DNA of 64,000 bases, taken from NCBI RefSeq assembly GCF_017948485.1, contig NZ_JAFFSX010000035.1, forward strand, positions 1 through 64,000, given 5' to 3'. The notes below the pieces were generated by a model. It was not told where the DNA came from, did no database searches, and worked only from the letters and a program-made list of their open reading frames with translations. Below, piece by piece: positions 33,415 through 42,238 of the stretch (position 1 is its first letter; the number at the start of each line of letters is the position of its first letter). The position numbers were made by a program, and so were the translations under genes. The stretch is from Streptomyces sp. GESEQ-35 (GTDB lineage: Bacteria > Actinomycetota > Actinomycetes > Streptomycetales > Streptomycetaceae).

Positions 33415-36400
33415 CTACTGGTGCCCCTCGCACACCTCCTGGTACCCGAGTTGCGGCAAGCGCTCCTCCCATTCGGCAGGGGTGAGGACGCCGTCGGTGC
33501 CGTCGCAGGCGTAGTCCGCCGCGCGGTCCGCGTCGAGGGTCCATACCCGGGCCGTCAGGTCGTAGCTCGCGGAGGCGAGGGCGTCGCCTTCCGGGCTGAA
33601 CGCGACGGAGGTGACGGTATCGACATGGCCGGTGAGTTCCTGGCCCGCGGGCTCCGCACTGGCGGGGTCGGCCACGTCCCACAGGCGGATCGTGTGGTCG
33701 CCGCCGGCGGTCGCCAGCGTCTTCCCGTCCGGGGCGAAGGCCACGGACTTGACCGCTCCGCGATGTTCGGCCAGCTCCTCCCCCAACGGATGTACGCGAT
33801 CGGCCTGTTCCACGTCCCACAGCCGGACCGTACGGTCGTCGCTCGCGGTCGCCAGCGTCTTCCCGTCCGGGGCGAAGGCCACCGAGTTGACCTGCTCGTC
33901 GTGTCCGGTGAGCGCAGCGCCGGCGGGCCGTGCGTGTGTTCCGTCGCCCACGTGCCACAGCCGCGCCGTGTCGTCCCAGCTGCCGGTGGCCAGGGTACGG
34001 CCGTTGGGGCTGAAGGCCACGGAGGAGACGGCGTCCTTGTGGCCGCGCAGCGGTTCGCCGAGCGGCTGCGCGCGGTCCGGTCGTCGTACGTCCCACAGCC
34101 GCAGCGTGCCGTCCTCGCCGCCGGTGGCCAGCGTGCGGCCGTTCGGGGCGAACGCGACGGCGAGGGTGCTGCCTTCGTGCGCGTTCAGCGGTTCGCCGAG
34201 CGAGGAGGGACGTTCGGGTGCGGAGACGTCCCACAGCTGTACCGTGCCGTCCTTCAAGCCGCTCGCCACCGTACGGCCGTCCGGGGAGAAGGCGACGGCC
34301 GGCACCGCTTCTTCGTGGCCGAGCGTCCGCGGGATCCGGCGCGGGTGGTCCGGACGGCGTACGTCCCACAGGCGGATCAGCCCGTCGTCCGTACTGGCGA
34401 CGGCGAGGAGGCGGCCGTGCCGGCTGTAGGCGACGGCGGTCAGGGGGTTGGTGAAGTCGGTGAGGACCGTCGGCGGACGGTGCCAGAGCAGGACGCTGCG
34501 GTCGGCGCCGGTGCTGGCGAGGGTACGGCCGTCAGGGCTGAAGGCCACTTCCCACACGGCCTCCGTGTGACCGGTCAGGGGCTCCCCGAGCTGCTGCGGG
34601 TATGCCGGGTTGGCCACGTTCCACAGGATCGGGGAGTCGTCCTCGCCCGCGGTCGCCAGGGTCTCACCGTCCGGGCTGAAGGCCACCGACATGACGGGCG
34701 CGGTGTGCCCGGTGAGCGGTTCACCCAGCGGCTCGACGCGGCTCGGGTCGGACGCGTCCCACATCCGTACGGTCTCGTCGAAGCCGCCCGTGGCCAGCGT
34801 CCGGCCGTCCGGAGCGAAGGCCAGCGTCCACACGGGGGCGGTGTGTTCGCGCAGCGGCTTGCCGAGCGGTGCGATCCCGTCGTCCTCGCCGAAGCGCCAC
34901 ATCCGTACGGTGCCGTCGTAGCCGCCCGTGGCCAGGGTCTCCCCGTTCGGGGCGAACGCGACGGCGCGGACGCTGCGTGAGTCGGCCTCGGCGGGTTCCC
35001 CGATCGGCGCGGGCGCGGCCGGGTCGCCGAGATCCCACAGTCGTACGGTCCCGTCGTCGCCGGCGGTGGCCAGCGTCCGGTCGTCGGGCGCGAAGGCGAC
35101 GGAGACGATGTTCTCCTCGTCGTGGCTCACCAGCGGTCGGCCGATGGCGCGGGGCCGGTCCCGGTCGTGTACGTCCCACAGCCGGATGGCGCCGCCTTCC
35201 CCGGTGGCCACCAGCAGGTCGCGGTCGGCCGCGAAGGCGATCGCGCTGACCCGTGCGGTACCGAGTCGCAGTGGTTCGCCCAACGCTCTCCCGCCGGTGT
35301 CCCACAGCCGGACCATGCCGTCGTGGCCGCCGCTGGCGAGGGTGCGGCCGTCGGGTGCGAACGCCACGGAGCTGCCGACACCGTCGTGGCCGGGCAGCCG
35401 GGTGGCCAGTACCCGGCCCGCGTCCGAGGCCAGCCGGGTCCGCAGGTCCGGGGTGGAGCGCATGCGGTACGCGGCGACGTCGAGCCGGGCGGCCAGTCCG
35501 GAGTGGGTGTCGCGGACCCGGTCGGCCTCGGCGGTGAGTTGGCCGAAGACGGCGTCGTCCCGTTCGGCCTGCGCGGTGGCGCGCGCCTGGAGGGCGACGA
35601 CCGCGGTGCCCGAGGCGAGCAGCACCAGCGCGGCGAGTACGGCCACGACGGTACGGCGCAGTCGCGCGGTGCGGTGCCGGCGACGGAGCGACGCGGTGAG
35701 GAACTGCCGCTCCAGCGGGGTGAGTTCGTCGCTGCGGCGGCCCTCAGGTGCGATGTCGCGCGAGAAGGCGTCGCGGGCGGCGGACAGCCGGGATCCGGCG
35801 AAGAGCGCGGCGTTCTCCCGGCCGAGTGCCTGCCAGGTGCGGGCCGCTTCGGAGAGTGAGCGGTGGACGCGTAGCCGGTCGCGTTCGGCGTCGATCCATG
35901 CGCGCAGCCGGGGCCAGGCGGTGATGAGGGCTTCGTGGGCGAGGTCGACGGTGCCGTCGTCGAAGGTGATCAGGCGGGCGCGGACCAGGCGTTCCAGTAC
36001 CACTCGGGTGTCGGCGGGGCCGCCGAAGTCGAGCTCCGCGTGGTCGGTGGGGCGACGGGTGTCGGGTGTGCCGTCGCCGGGGGCGACGAGGCGGAGCAGG
36101 ATACGGCGGGCCAACTCGGCCTGCGGTGCGGTGAGTTCGCCGTACACCTGCTCGGCCGTACGGACGACGGCGCCGCGCAGTTCGCCGGCCGCCTCATACG
36201 CCTTCTCGGTCAGGACGCGGCCGCTGCGGTGGCGCCAGGTCTCCAGCAGGGCGTGCGACATCATCGGCAGTCCGCCCGGTGCGCCCTCGACCTCGTCGAG
36301 GAGGCGGTCGGTCAGGGAACGTTCGACGATCAGGCCGTCGGCGGCGGCCGGGCGGACGATGGCCTCCCGCAGCTCCGCGCGGCTCATCGGCCCGGCGAGC

Positions 36401-37212
36401 AGCGTGGCGTCCTGCAACGCGGCGGTGAGGCCCGGGTGTTCGGCGCAGCGGCCGAGGAAGTCGGCCCGCACCGCGATGACGACGCGCAGCCGGCTGTCGG
36501 CGTCGATGGCGGCGACGAGGCGGTCGATGAAGGTGTCCCGGTCAGCGGGTTCGGCGCCGAGGGTGTACAGCTCCTCGAACTGGTCGACGATCAGCCAGGT
36601 GTCGGCGTCGGTGCCGGGTACGGGCAGGAGCCGGTCGGCGTGTGTGCGGAGCGGATCCGCACCGGGTGTGAGGATTCGTACGGCCGCCGGCGGGGCCTCG
36701 CCGTCCCCGTCTCCCGGGGTGCGCAGCCGGGGGATCAGGCCCGCCCGCAACAGCGAGGACTTGCCGCTGCCGGACGGGCCGAAGACGGCGGTGAAGCGGT
36801 GCTTGCGGTTCAGCTCGGTCAGCCGCTCCAGGAGCTGGTCGCGGCCGAAGAACAGTTCGGCGTCGCCCGGTTCGAACCGGGTCAGGCCGCGGTACGGCGG
36901 CCGGGAGGTGTCGTCGTCGGCCTCGGTGACCAACTCGGCCGACGCCTCGCGCCAGCGCCGATCCCACTCGATCACATCACCGCCGCATGCCTTCACGTAG
37001 GCGAGCGTCACCGCGCGGCTCGGCAGTTGCTTCCCGGCCGCCGCCTGCGACAGAGCGGTCACTCCGAACCGCGCCCGCTGCGCCATCGCCCGGTATGTGG
37101 GTTTCCCCGCGGACTCGCGCAGCGCGCGCAACTCGGCGGCGAACCGTGGCACCGGTCCCGCCTCCGGATCCAGCTCGCCCTCGGTGCGCCCCGGCCCTGG
37201 TTGTCCCGACAC
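33415..37212 (-). CDS. WD40-repeat nSTAND1 NTPase with N-terminal XRE-like domain
   Basis: 1265 residues from GTG 37212 behind AGGG; a TTG at 37239 has no ribosome site. Order: XRE-like helix-turn-helix (about 20-85, TYRAMAQRARFGVTALSQAA); nSTAND1 NTPase with YRGLTRFEPGDAELFFGRD, Walker A GPSGSGKSS (about 145) and Walker B WLIVDQFEEL (about 206); a STAND helical arm; one probable transmembrane helix (TVVAVLAALVLLASGTAVVA, about 530); then 14 WD40 repeats of the TLATGGxDGTVRLWD type, enough for two seven-bladed propellers, and a cysteine-bearing tail. STAND proteins are signal-triggered switches that oligomerise on ligand sensing. Location and function here are unknown. It is tail-to-tail with the response regulator. 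Confidence 0.9.
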   Translation of the reverse strand: MSGQPGPGRTEGELDPEAGPVPRFAAELRALRESAGKPTYRAMAQRARFGVTALSQAAAGKQLPSRAVTLAYVKACGGDVIEWDRRWREASAELVTEADDDTSRPPYRGLTRFEPGDAELFFGRDQLLERLTELNRKHRFTAVFGPSGSGKSSLLRAGLIPRLRTPGDGDGEAPPAAVRILTPGADPLRTHADRLLPVPGTDADTWLIVDQFEELYTLGAEPADRDTFIDRLVAAIDADSRLRVVIAVRADFLGRCAEHPGLTAALQDATLLAGPMSRAELREAIVRPAAADGLIVERSLTDRLLDEVEGAPGGLPMMSHALLETWRHRSGRVLTEKAYEAAGELRGAVVRTAEQVYGELTAPQAELARRILLRLVAPGDGTPDTRRPTDHAELDFGGPADTRVVLERLVRARLITFDDGTVDLAHEALITAWPRLRAWIDAERDRLRVHRSLSEAARTWQALGRENAALFAGSRLSAARDAFSRDIAPEGRRSDELTPLERQFLTASLRRRHRTARLRRTVVAVLAALVLLASGTAVVALQARATAQAERDDAVFGQLTAEADRVRDTHSGLAARLDVAAYRMRSTPDLRTRLASDAGRVLATRLPGHDGVGSSVAFAPDGRTLASGGHDGMVRLWDTGGRALGEPLRLGTARVSAIAFAADRDLLVATGEGGAIRLWDVHDRDRPRAIGRPLVSHDEENIVSVAFAPDDRTLATAGDDGTVRLWDLGDPAAPAPIGEPAEADSRSVRAVAFAPNGETLATGGYDGTVRMWRFGEDDGIAPLGKPLREHTAPVWTLAFAPDGRTLATGGFDETVRMWDASDPSRVEPLGEPLTGHTAPVMSVAFSPDGETLATAGEDDSPILWNVANPAYPQQLGEPLTGHTEAVWEVAFSPDGRTLASTGADRSVLLWHRPPTVLTDFTNPLTAVAYSRHGRLLAVASTDDGLIRLWDVRRPDHPRRIPRTLGHEEAVPAVAFSPDGRTVASGLKDGTVQLWDVSAPERPSSLGEPLNAHEGSTLAVAFAPNGRTLATGGEDGTLRLWDVRRPDRAQPLGEPLRGHKDAVSSVAFSPNGRTLATGSWDDTARLWHVGDGTHARPAGAALTGHDEQVNSVAFAPDGKTLATASDDRTVRLWDVEQADRVHPLGEELAEHRGAVKSVAFAPDGKTLATAGGDHTIRLWDVADPASAEPAGQELTGHVDTVTSVAFSPEGDALASASYDLTARVWTLDADRAADYACDGTDGVLTPAEWEERLPQLGYQEVCEGHQ

Positions 37213-37403
37213 GTGCCCGCCCTGCCTTCGTCCAGCCAAACAGCCACCAGGCCATCACCCGGCGCATCCGCACGGGCGCCCACGGTAGGCAGCGGAAGCG
37301 GCGGCCGCAATCGCACTTCCGCCGTATCGGCAGGCGCAGCACGGGAGTTCACTTGATCCTCACGTTTCCTCCCGGCCCCGATCCGTTCTCTTCGCACCTT
37401 CAG

Positions 37404-37438
37404 GTTGTTCAGCGCCGGGAGAGGACCTGCTGAACAAC
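37404..37438. promoter_or_regulatory. Inverted repeat GTTGTTCAGC / GCTGAACAAC between STAND NTPase and GH16 genes
   Basis: Perfect 10-bp arms separated by 15 bases lie in the 365-base divergent region, 140 bases before the GH16 ATG. The 25-bp centre-to-centre spacing puts both arms nearly on the same DNA face, as for dimeric repressor operators. The rest of 37213-37577 holds no gene. Confidence 0.45.
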
Positions 37439-37577
37439 GGCGTACGGCGGTCGAATGGCCAAAGGGCGTGGCCACGACGGGCCACGGCGCGGTCCGAGCC
37501 CGGCAAGGGGGGAGGGCTTGGACCGCTCCCCTTTCCGCACCAGCACCCGCACCCACACAACAGGCTGAAGGGAAGCC

Positions 37578-38426
37578 ATGTACGGACGACTTCGCGCCCG
37601 GCACCTCGCCGTCGGGCTCGGCGCGGCGGGACTCGCGGCGACGCTCACGGCGACCACCGTGAACGCCGTCCCCGCCGATCCGACGACCGCCGCCGAACGG
37701 TACGGCTGGGGCGACCCGTTGCCCGACTGGTCCGACGAGTTCGACTACGGCTCCGAGGCCGAACCCGCCGTACCGGACCGCGACAAGTGGCGCCTGGCGG
37801 GCGGCGAACCCGGCAAGTGCTGGCCGGGCCACAGCGGCAACGGCCGCCGCTGCGACGTCAACACCCAGGTCGTCGGCGACATGCTGCGCATGACCGGCGA
37901 GGCGAACGGCGACACCGGCTGGCTCGCCTCACAGTTCGGACAGCGGTACGGCCGGTGGGAGGCCCGCGTACGCTCCCGGGCCACCGCTGCCGACAACGGG
38001 CGGCAGTACCACCCGCTGCTGATCCTGTGGCCCGACTCGAACGAGCACCCTCAGGACGGCGAGTACGACTACCTGGAGAACGGCGCCCCGGGCGAGAGCT
38101 GCGCCGAGGCCTTCCTGCACTACCCGCACCCGGAAGGCGTGCCCGTGCAGCAGGAGTTCGCCCAGAAGTGCGGCGTGGACCTCTCCCGGTGGCACAACGT
38201 CGCCATCGAGTGGACCCCGGACCGGCTGCGCGGCTTCGTCGACGGCGAGGAGTGGTTCCGCTTCGCCGACGGCGCCAACGCGGACCGCGACTGCATCCAG
38301 TGCGCGCCGTCCATGCACCAGACCATCCAGCTCGACAACTTCCACGGCGACGACCTGCAGAGCGCTGTCTACGAAGTGGACTGGGCCCGGGTCTACGACC
38401 TGCCGGACAACGAAAGCGTGAGGTGA
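37578..38426 (+). CDS. Secreted glycoside hydrolase family 16-like enzyme
   Basis: 282 residues; ATG behind AAGGGAAG. A Sec leader (about 1-32, ending TVNAVPA) precedes a beta-jelly-roll domain. The GH16 catalytic signature ExDxxE is seen at E162-Y-D164-Y-L-E167 (in DGEYDYLENG), preceded by the substrate-cleft sequence ASQFGQRYGRWEARVRSR that is highly typical of GH16. RWHNVAIEWTPDRLRGFVDG provides the outer strands. The expected reaction is endo-hydrolysis of a beta-1,3/1,4-glucan or galactan with retention. It heads a possible three-gene unit with the two membrane proteins that follow. Confidence 0.85.
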   Translation: MYGRLRARHLAVGLGAAGLAATLTATTVNAVPADPTTAAERYGWGDPLPDWSDEFDYGSEAEPAVPDRDKWRLAGGEPGKCWPGHSGNGRRCDVNTQVVGDMLRMTGEANGDTGWLASQFGQRYGRWEARVRSRATAADNGRQYHPLLILWPDSNEHPQDGEYDYLENGAPGESCAEAFLHYPHPEGVPVQQEFAQKCGVDLSRWHNVAIEWTPDRLRGFVDGEEWFRFADGANADRDCIQCAPSMHQTIQLDNFHGDDLQSAVYEVDWARVYDLPDNESVR

Positions 38427-38432
38427 TCCGTG

Positions 38433-38915
38433 ATGCAGAGTTCTCCCTATCAACCCGAGCATGCCGGGGCGCCCGGGACGGTGCGCATGCCCGGTGCCCT
38501 CATCTTCGTTCTCGTGATCGTCGCCGCACACGCACTGGGCACGGTCATCGGCGGCTGGGCGGTCATCGACGAGAACCAGAACAAGCAGGAGCACGGTCAG
38601 GATCTGCTCATGCCGATGAGCATGGCTTGGTTGGTGGCGCTGTTCTGCTGGGGGCTGGCGGCGCTTCAGGTCGTGTGCGTCGTACTGGCTCGCAAGCGGC
38701 GCTCCTGGATCCGTGTGGTGCTCATCGTGTGCCTGTCGTTCTTGGCGCTGGGGACAGTCTTCGCCTTTCTCGGGTCGCTGGTCTCCGGGGCCCCCAGCCT
38801 CCCGGTGTTCGTGATCGCCTGCCTCGATCTGGCGGCCCTGTGGATGGTGAGCGGCGAGACGGGCCGCAACTACTTCTCGGCACGCAGTCCGGCGCCCACT
38901 TCGTTTCAGGGGTGA
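38433..38915 (+). CDS. Four-helix integral membrane protein of unknown function
   Basis: 160 residues from ATG 38433 (a GTG one codon earlier is possible), six bases after the GH16 stop, so probably co-transcribed. Hydrophobic segments at about 23-43, 65-85, 92-115 and 118-138 (for example ALIFVLVIVAAHALGTVIGG) indicate four transmembrane helices with a short Pro/Ala-rich cytosolic N-terminus. No motif was recognised. It is followed five bases later by another membrane protein. Confidence 0.72.
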   Translation: MQSSPYQPEHAGAPGTVRMPGALIFVLVIVAAHALGTVIGGWAVIDENQNKQEHGQDLLMPMSMAWLVALFCWGLAALQVVCVVLARKRRSWIRVVLIVCLSFLALGTVFAFLGSLVSGAPSLPVFVIACLDLAALWMVSGETGRNYFSARSPAPTSFQG

Positions 38916-38920
38916 CGGCC

Positions 38921-40369
38921 ATGGACTCCTCGACGTACGAACACGCCCCCTATGGGCCGCCCGACGAGTCACCGCAGCCGCCCACGCCGCCCAGGATCCG
39001 GCCGCCGAGCGACCCCGTGGCCGCCGCACTCGGCAACGCCTCACTGTTCGGCATCGGCTATCTGCTGCTGGGGCACTGGAAGCTGGCCGTGTTCGCGGTG
39101 ATCGGCACGGTCTGGCTCCTCAACGTCGCCGCCTCGACCGCCGACACCTGGGCGGAGATCCTGCTGCTCGCCTGGTGGGTGGCCGGTACCGCGCACGGCT
39201 GGTCCCTGGCACACGGGCGAGCAGAGCATGTCGTACGGCGCGGGCAGCGCGTCAGCACGCTCGCCGTCGTGGTCGCGGTGCTGCTGACGGCCGTGCTGCT
39301 GCGCGTCGACGCCCACGGCATCGAGGACCGCGTGAACGAGGCCCGCGAGCGCGGCGACTGCGAGGCGGCCGTGGCCGCGCAGGGCGAGGTGGGGTTCGGC
39401 CAGCGCGTGGCGGGCGCAACGGTGGTCGAACCCGGCAAGGCGGTGGTGGAGGCGTGCAACCAGCTGGAGCGCGCCGCCTCCAGGCTGACCGCCGGCCGGA
39501 GCGGGAGCATCGAGGACCTGGAGCGAGGCTTCGGAATCCTCGCGGGTGTTCTGAAGGAGCCGGGTAACGAGAAGACCGTCGAGACGGTCCTGGACACCTT
39601 CCTCGACGGCCTGCCCACCAATGACTCCTGCGACAACGCCGACATCACCGAATGGTTCCGCGACCGCGAGCCCACCCGCGACGTACTCGACCGTTCCGCC
39701 GACACCGCGGCGCGGATGGAACCCACCGCGTTGGCGGGATGCGGCGACGCTCTGATGGCCGAGGACGACTGGCAGGAGGCGCGGGCTCGCTACCAGCTCC
39801 TCCTCGACGAGTACCCGGGCGACTGGCACACCGGCAAGGCACGCGGCGGCATCCAGAAGGCCACCCTCGCCATCGAACTGGACAAGGTACGCGGTCTGGT
39901 CGAGGACACGTACGACGCGACGTCCGGCTACTGCGAGACGCCCGCCAGGTACAGCGGCGCCCCGCCGTACCGCAAGGGGTTCAACCGCGCGCTGTTCCTC
40001 GGCGACAGCGAGTACACCGGCAAGCTCCCCGGCGGCTGGCGCACCGGCGACCCGACCAAGGCATCGCTCGTGGTGTGCGCGGACACGGCGGAGAACGGAA
40101 CCGCCGTCGAGACATGCCAATACGAGAACGACAAGTCCCCCTACTTCCCCTACTCGGTGACCTTCTACAAGGTCAAGATCCCGCTGAAGGTGTACGAGCT
40201 GCGCACCGGAAAGCGCGTCGACCCGCGCGAGGTGCAGATCAGCGGCGGAAGCTGCCCGAGCGTCCTGCGCTACGAGTACTACAGCATCGACGTCGGGCCG
40301 GGCGACGAGTTCGTCTCCACCGCCAAGTCCGACGTACGGGACGCGTTCTGGCCGGTCGTCAAACGGTGA
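38921..40369 (+). CDS. Membrane protein with large extracytoplasmic or cytosolic TPR-like domain, unknown function
   Basis: 482 residues from ATG 38921. A Pro-rich N-terminus leads into three hydrophobic segments (about residues 38-58, 62-85 and 105-125; LGNASLFGIGYLLLGHWKLA, VSTLAVVVAVLLTAVLLRVD). A soluble domain of about 350 residues follows, with a helical TPR-like segment (WQEARARYQLLLDEYPGDWH) near residue 290 and a cysteine-containing beta-rich end (ETPARYSGAPPYRKGFNRAL, SGGSCPSVLRYEYYSIDVGP). I do not recognise the family. Its stop overlaps the 3' end of the converging sugar kinase gene by 11 bases, with a shared hairpin. Confidence 0.75.
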   Translation: MDSSTYEHAPYGPPDESPQPPTPPRIRPPSDPVAAALGNASLFGIGYLLLGHWKLAVFAVIGTVWLLNVAASTADTWAEILLLAWWVAGTAHGWSLAHGRAEHVVRRGQRVSTLAVVVAVLLTAVLLRVDAHGIEDRVNEARERGDCEAAVAAQGEVGFGQRVAGATVVEPGKAVVEACNQLERAASRLTAGRSGSIEDLERGFGILAGVLKEPGNEKTVETVLDTFLDGLPTNDSCDNADITEWFRDREPTRDVLDRSADTAARMEPTALAGCGDALMAEDDWQEARARYQLLLDEYPGDWHTGKARGGIQKATLAIELDKVRGLVEDTYDATSGYCETPARYSGAPPYRKGFNRALFLGDSEYTGKLPGGWRTGDPTKASLVVCADTAENGTAVETCQYENDKSPYFPYSVTFYKVKIPLKVYELRTGKRVDPREVQISGGSCPSVLRYEYYSIDVGPGDEFVSTAKSDVRDAFWPVVKR

Positions 40370-41348
40370 CCCCTGCCCTCTCCGCCCACTCCTGGGCGGA
40401 GAGGGCAAGAAGGCGCTCCGTCTCCTTCTCCTCGGGCAACGGGCCGTGATCCCCCGTCACTTCGAGGGCGGAGACCGCGGTGATGTGGCCCAGCCGCAGG
40501 GCGCGCTCCGTGGTCGCGCCCCGCAGGAGGCCGGTGAGGAAGCCGGCGGCGAAGGCGTCGCCGGCACCGACGGCCTCGACGACCGTCGTGCGCAGCGCAG
40601 GCACGGTGTACGTGGCCTCCTCGGTGAGGGCGGTCGCGGTGTTCGCGCCGTCCTTGACGACGACGATGCGCGGACGGGGAAACAGCGCCCGTATGCCGGC
40701 CGCCGTCAGGTCCTCGCCCCACAGTCCCTGTGCCTCGTCGAGGCCGACGAAGACGATGTCCGCCCGGTCGGCGAGTCGGAGCAGGACGCCCGGGGCCGTG
40801 CCGTCCGGCCACAGGGCGGGGCGGTGGTTGACGTCGAAGCTCACCGCGTACGGCCGTTCGTCTGCGGGCGTGGCCAGTGCCCGCTTGACCAGCTCGCGGC
40901 AGGACTCCGACAGGGCCGGGGTGATGCCGGTGAGGTGCATGAGCGAGGCCGTGCGCACGGCGGGACTGTCCAGCGCGTCGGGGCCGAGGGCCGAGGCGGC
41001 CGAGCCGGTCCGGTAGTAGTGGACGCGTGTCCCTGCGGGGCCCGGGTCCTTCACCAGCAGGCCGGTGGGGCGGTGCGGGTCGGTGCGTACGTGCGACACG
41101 TCCACTCCGGCGGCGGCGACCGTCGCTCGTACGCGCCGGCCCAACGGGTCGTCGCCGACGGCCGAGAGCCAGGTGGCGGAGATGCCATGGTCGGCCAGGT
41201 ACATGGCGACGTTCGACTCGGCTCCCGCCACCGAGAGCCGCAGCTGCTCGGCGTTCTGGAGGGGACTCGGCGGATCGGGGGCCAGCGCCGCCATCGTTTC
41301 CCCGATGCAGACGACCGGGCCGGGGGCGGGCCGCCACGGGCGGGTCAT
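40359..41348 (-). CDS. dgoK: 2-dehydro-3-deoxygluconate/galactonate kinase, PfkB (ribokinase) family
   Basis: 329 residues. PfkB features: N-terminal VVCIGETMAALAPDPPSPLQ, the glycine-rich SVAGAESNVAMYLADHGI, and the catalytic anion-hole motif VEAVGAGDAFAAGFLTGLL with the base Asp. This is the fold of KdgK-type kinases, distinct from E. coli DgoK, so the symbol names the role rather than homology. It should phosphorylate 2-keto-3-deoxygalactonate (KDGal) for the aldolase at 42235. ATG 41348 overlaps the lactonase stop (ATGA). It is the last gene of the operon, and its final codons form the hairpin at 40375-40406. Confidence 0.82.
   Translation of the reverse strand: MTRPWRPAPGPVVCIGETMAALAPDPPSPLQNAEQLRLSVAGAESNVAMYLADHGISATWLSAVGDDPLGRRVRATVAAAGVDVSHVRTDPHRPTGLLVKDPGPAGTRVHYYRTGSAASALGPDALDSPAVRTASLMHLTGITPALSESCRELVKRALATPADERPYAVSFDVNHRPALWPDGTAPGVLLRLADRADIVFVGLDEAQGLWGEDLTAAGIRALFPRPRIVVVKDGANTATALTEEATYTVPALRTTVVEAVGAGDAFAAGFLTGLLRGATTERALRLGHITAVSALEVTGDHGPLPEEKETERLLALSAQEWAERAGVTV
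40375..40406. terminator. Bidirectional hairpin inside the kinase 3' end
   Basis: Perfect 13-bp arms GCCCTCTCCGCCC / GGGCGGAGAGGGC with a six-base loop. On the plus strand it follows the membrane protein stop by five bases. On the minus strand it lies inside the last codons of the sugar kinase (LLALSAQEWAER). Convergent transcripts could share it. Confidence 0.7.
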
Positions 41349-42238
41349 GCCGGGTCCCCGGCGGACGGAGGAACCCGGGCGACATCCGGCCGCCAGGCGG
41401 GCGTCGGTGTGCCCGGCACGTCCACACGAGCGGTGAACAGGGCCCCGTCGTGGGGTCCGGGCGCGGCCAGACCCACGCGGGCGGTCGTGACATGCAGGAC
41501 GTCGTGTTCGAGACACACACCGGCGGGCTGGTGCGCCGACAGCCGCAGGGTGCGCTCGGGCGTGCCGTCCGGCAGGTAGCGGCGCACGGTACCGGTACCC
41601 CAGACGGCGACCCACACGGCACCTTCGGCATCGACCACCATGCCGTCGGGACTGCCGTCGCGCACCGTCAAGAACTCCTCCGGTGTGCCGAGTTCGGCGG
41701 TCACCGGGTTCACGGGATAACGCCGGACGACGCCCCGACCGCTGTCGGCCAGGTACATGAGGGTGCCGTCAGGGGTGAACGCGGGTCCGTTGGGCACGGT
41801 GATGCCGTCCAGGACGCGGACGACCGTGCCGTCCCGGTCGACACGGTAGAGGGAGCCGGCGCCGTCGTCGGCGTCGTACGCCATGCTTCCGGCCCAGAAC
41901 CGGCCGGACGGGTCGGCCACGCCGTCGTTCATGCGCATGCGTGGGCCGGCGTCGTCCTCCGGGCGTGCCAGCCAGCTGACCGTGCCGTCGGGGCGCAGCA
42001 GGCAGATGCCGGTACCCGCGGCCGCGATCCAGGTGCTCGACTGGCCCGCCACCGGTGCCACCGCGCCCAGGGGGACGGGGAGTTGGGCCACAGTGTGCAG
42101 CGGTGCCGTCGGATCGTCCGGCGCCGCGAGAAGGCGGCCGGCGAGGATGTCCACCAGTACGACACCGGAGCCGGTCCAGCGGATGCCCTCGCCGAGTTCC
42201 AGCCGGTCGGGGCGGATGGGGTGGAGCTCCGTGATCAC
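41345..42238 (-). CDS. SMP-30/gluconolactonase-like sugar lactonase
   Basis: 297 residues. Six-bladed SMP-30/Gnl/LRE propeller: metal-binding Glu in RLELGEGIRWTGSGVVLVDI, the GPRMRMNDGVADPSGRFWAG segment with the conserved Asn-Asp, ITVPNGPAFTPDGTLMYLAD, and SPDGMVVDAEGAVWVAVWGT. It hydrolyses aldonolactones, here expected to open galactono-lactone to galactonate before the dehydratase. It overlaps both neighbours by four bases (aldolase stop 42235-42238, kinase start 41345-41348). Substrate assignment is from context. Confidence 0.87.
   Translation of the reverse strand: MITELHPIRPDRLELGEGIRWTGSGVVLVDILAGRLLAAPDDPTAPLHTVAQLPVPLGAVAPVAGQSSTWIAAAGTGICLLRPDGTVSWLARPEDDAGPRMRMNDGVADPSGRFWAGSMAYDADDGAGSLYRVDRDGTVVRVLDGITVPNGPAFTPDGTLMYLADSGRGVVRRYPVNPVTAELGTPEEFLTVRDGSPDGMVVDAEGAVWVAVWGTGTVRRYLPDGTPERTLRLSAHQPAGVCLEHDVLHVTTARVGLAAPGPHDGALFTARVDVPGTPTPAWRPDVARVPPSAGDPA

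Noticed and set aside
35122..37356. Long plus-strand frames opposite the STAND NTPase gene
   Set aside because: Antisense to WD40 repeats and NTPase motifs; repetitive composition mirrors the repeats.
37787..38918. Upstream extension of the membrane/TPR gene to an 860-codon frame
   Set aside because: The extension is out-of-frame reading through the GH16 and first membrane protein genes; true similarity and composition begin at ATG 38921.
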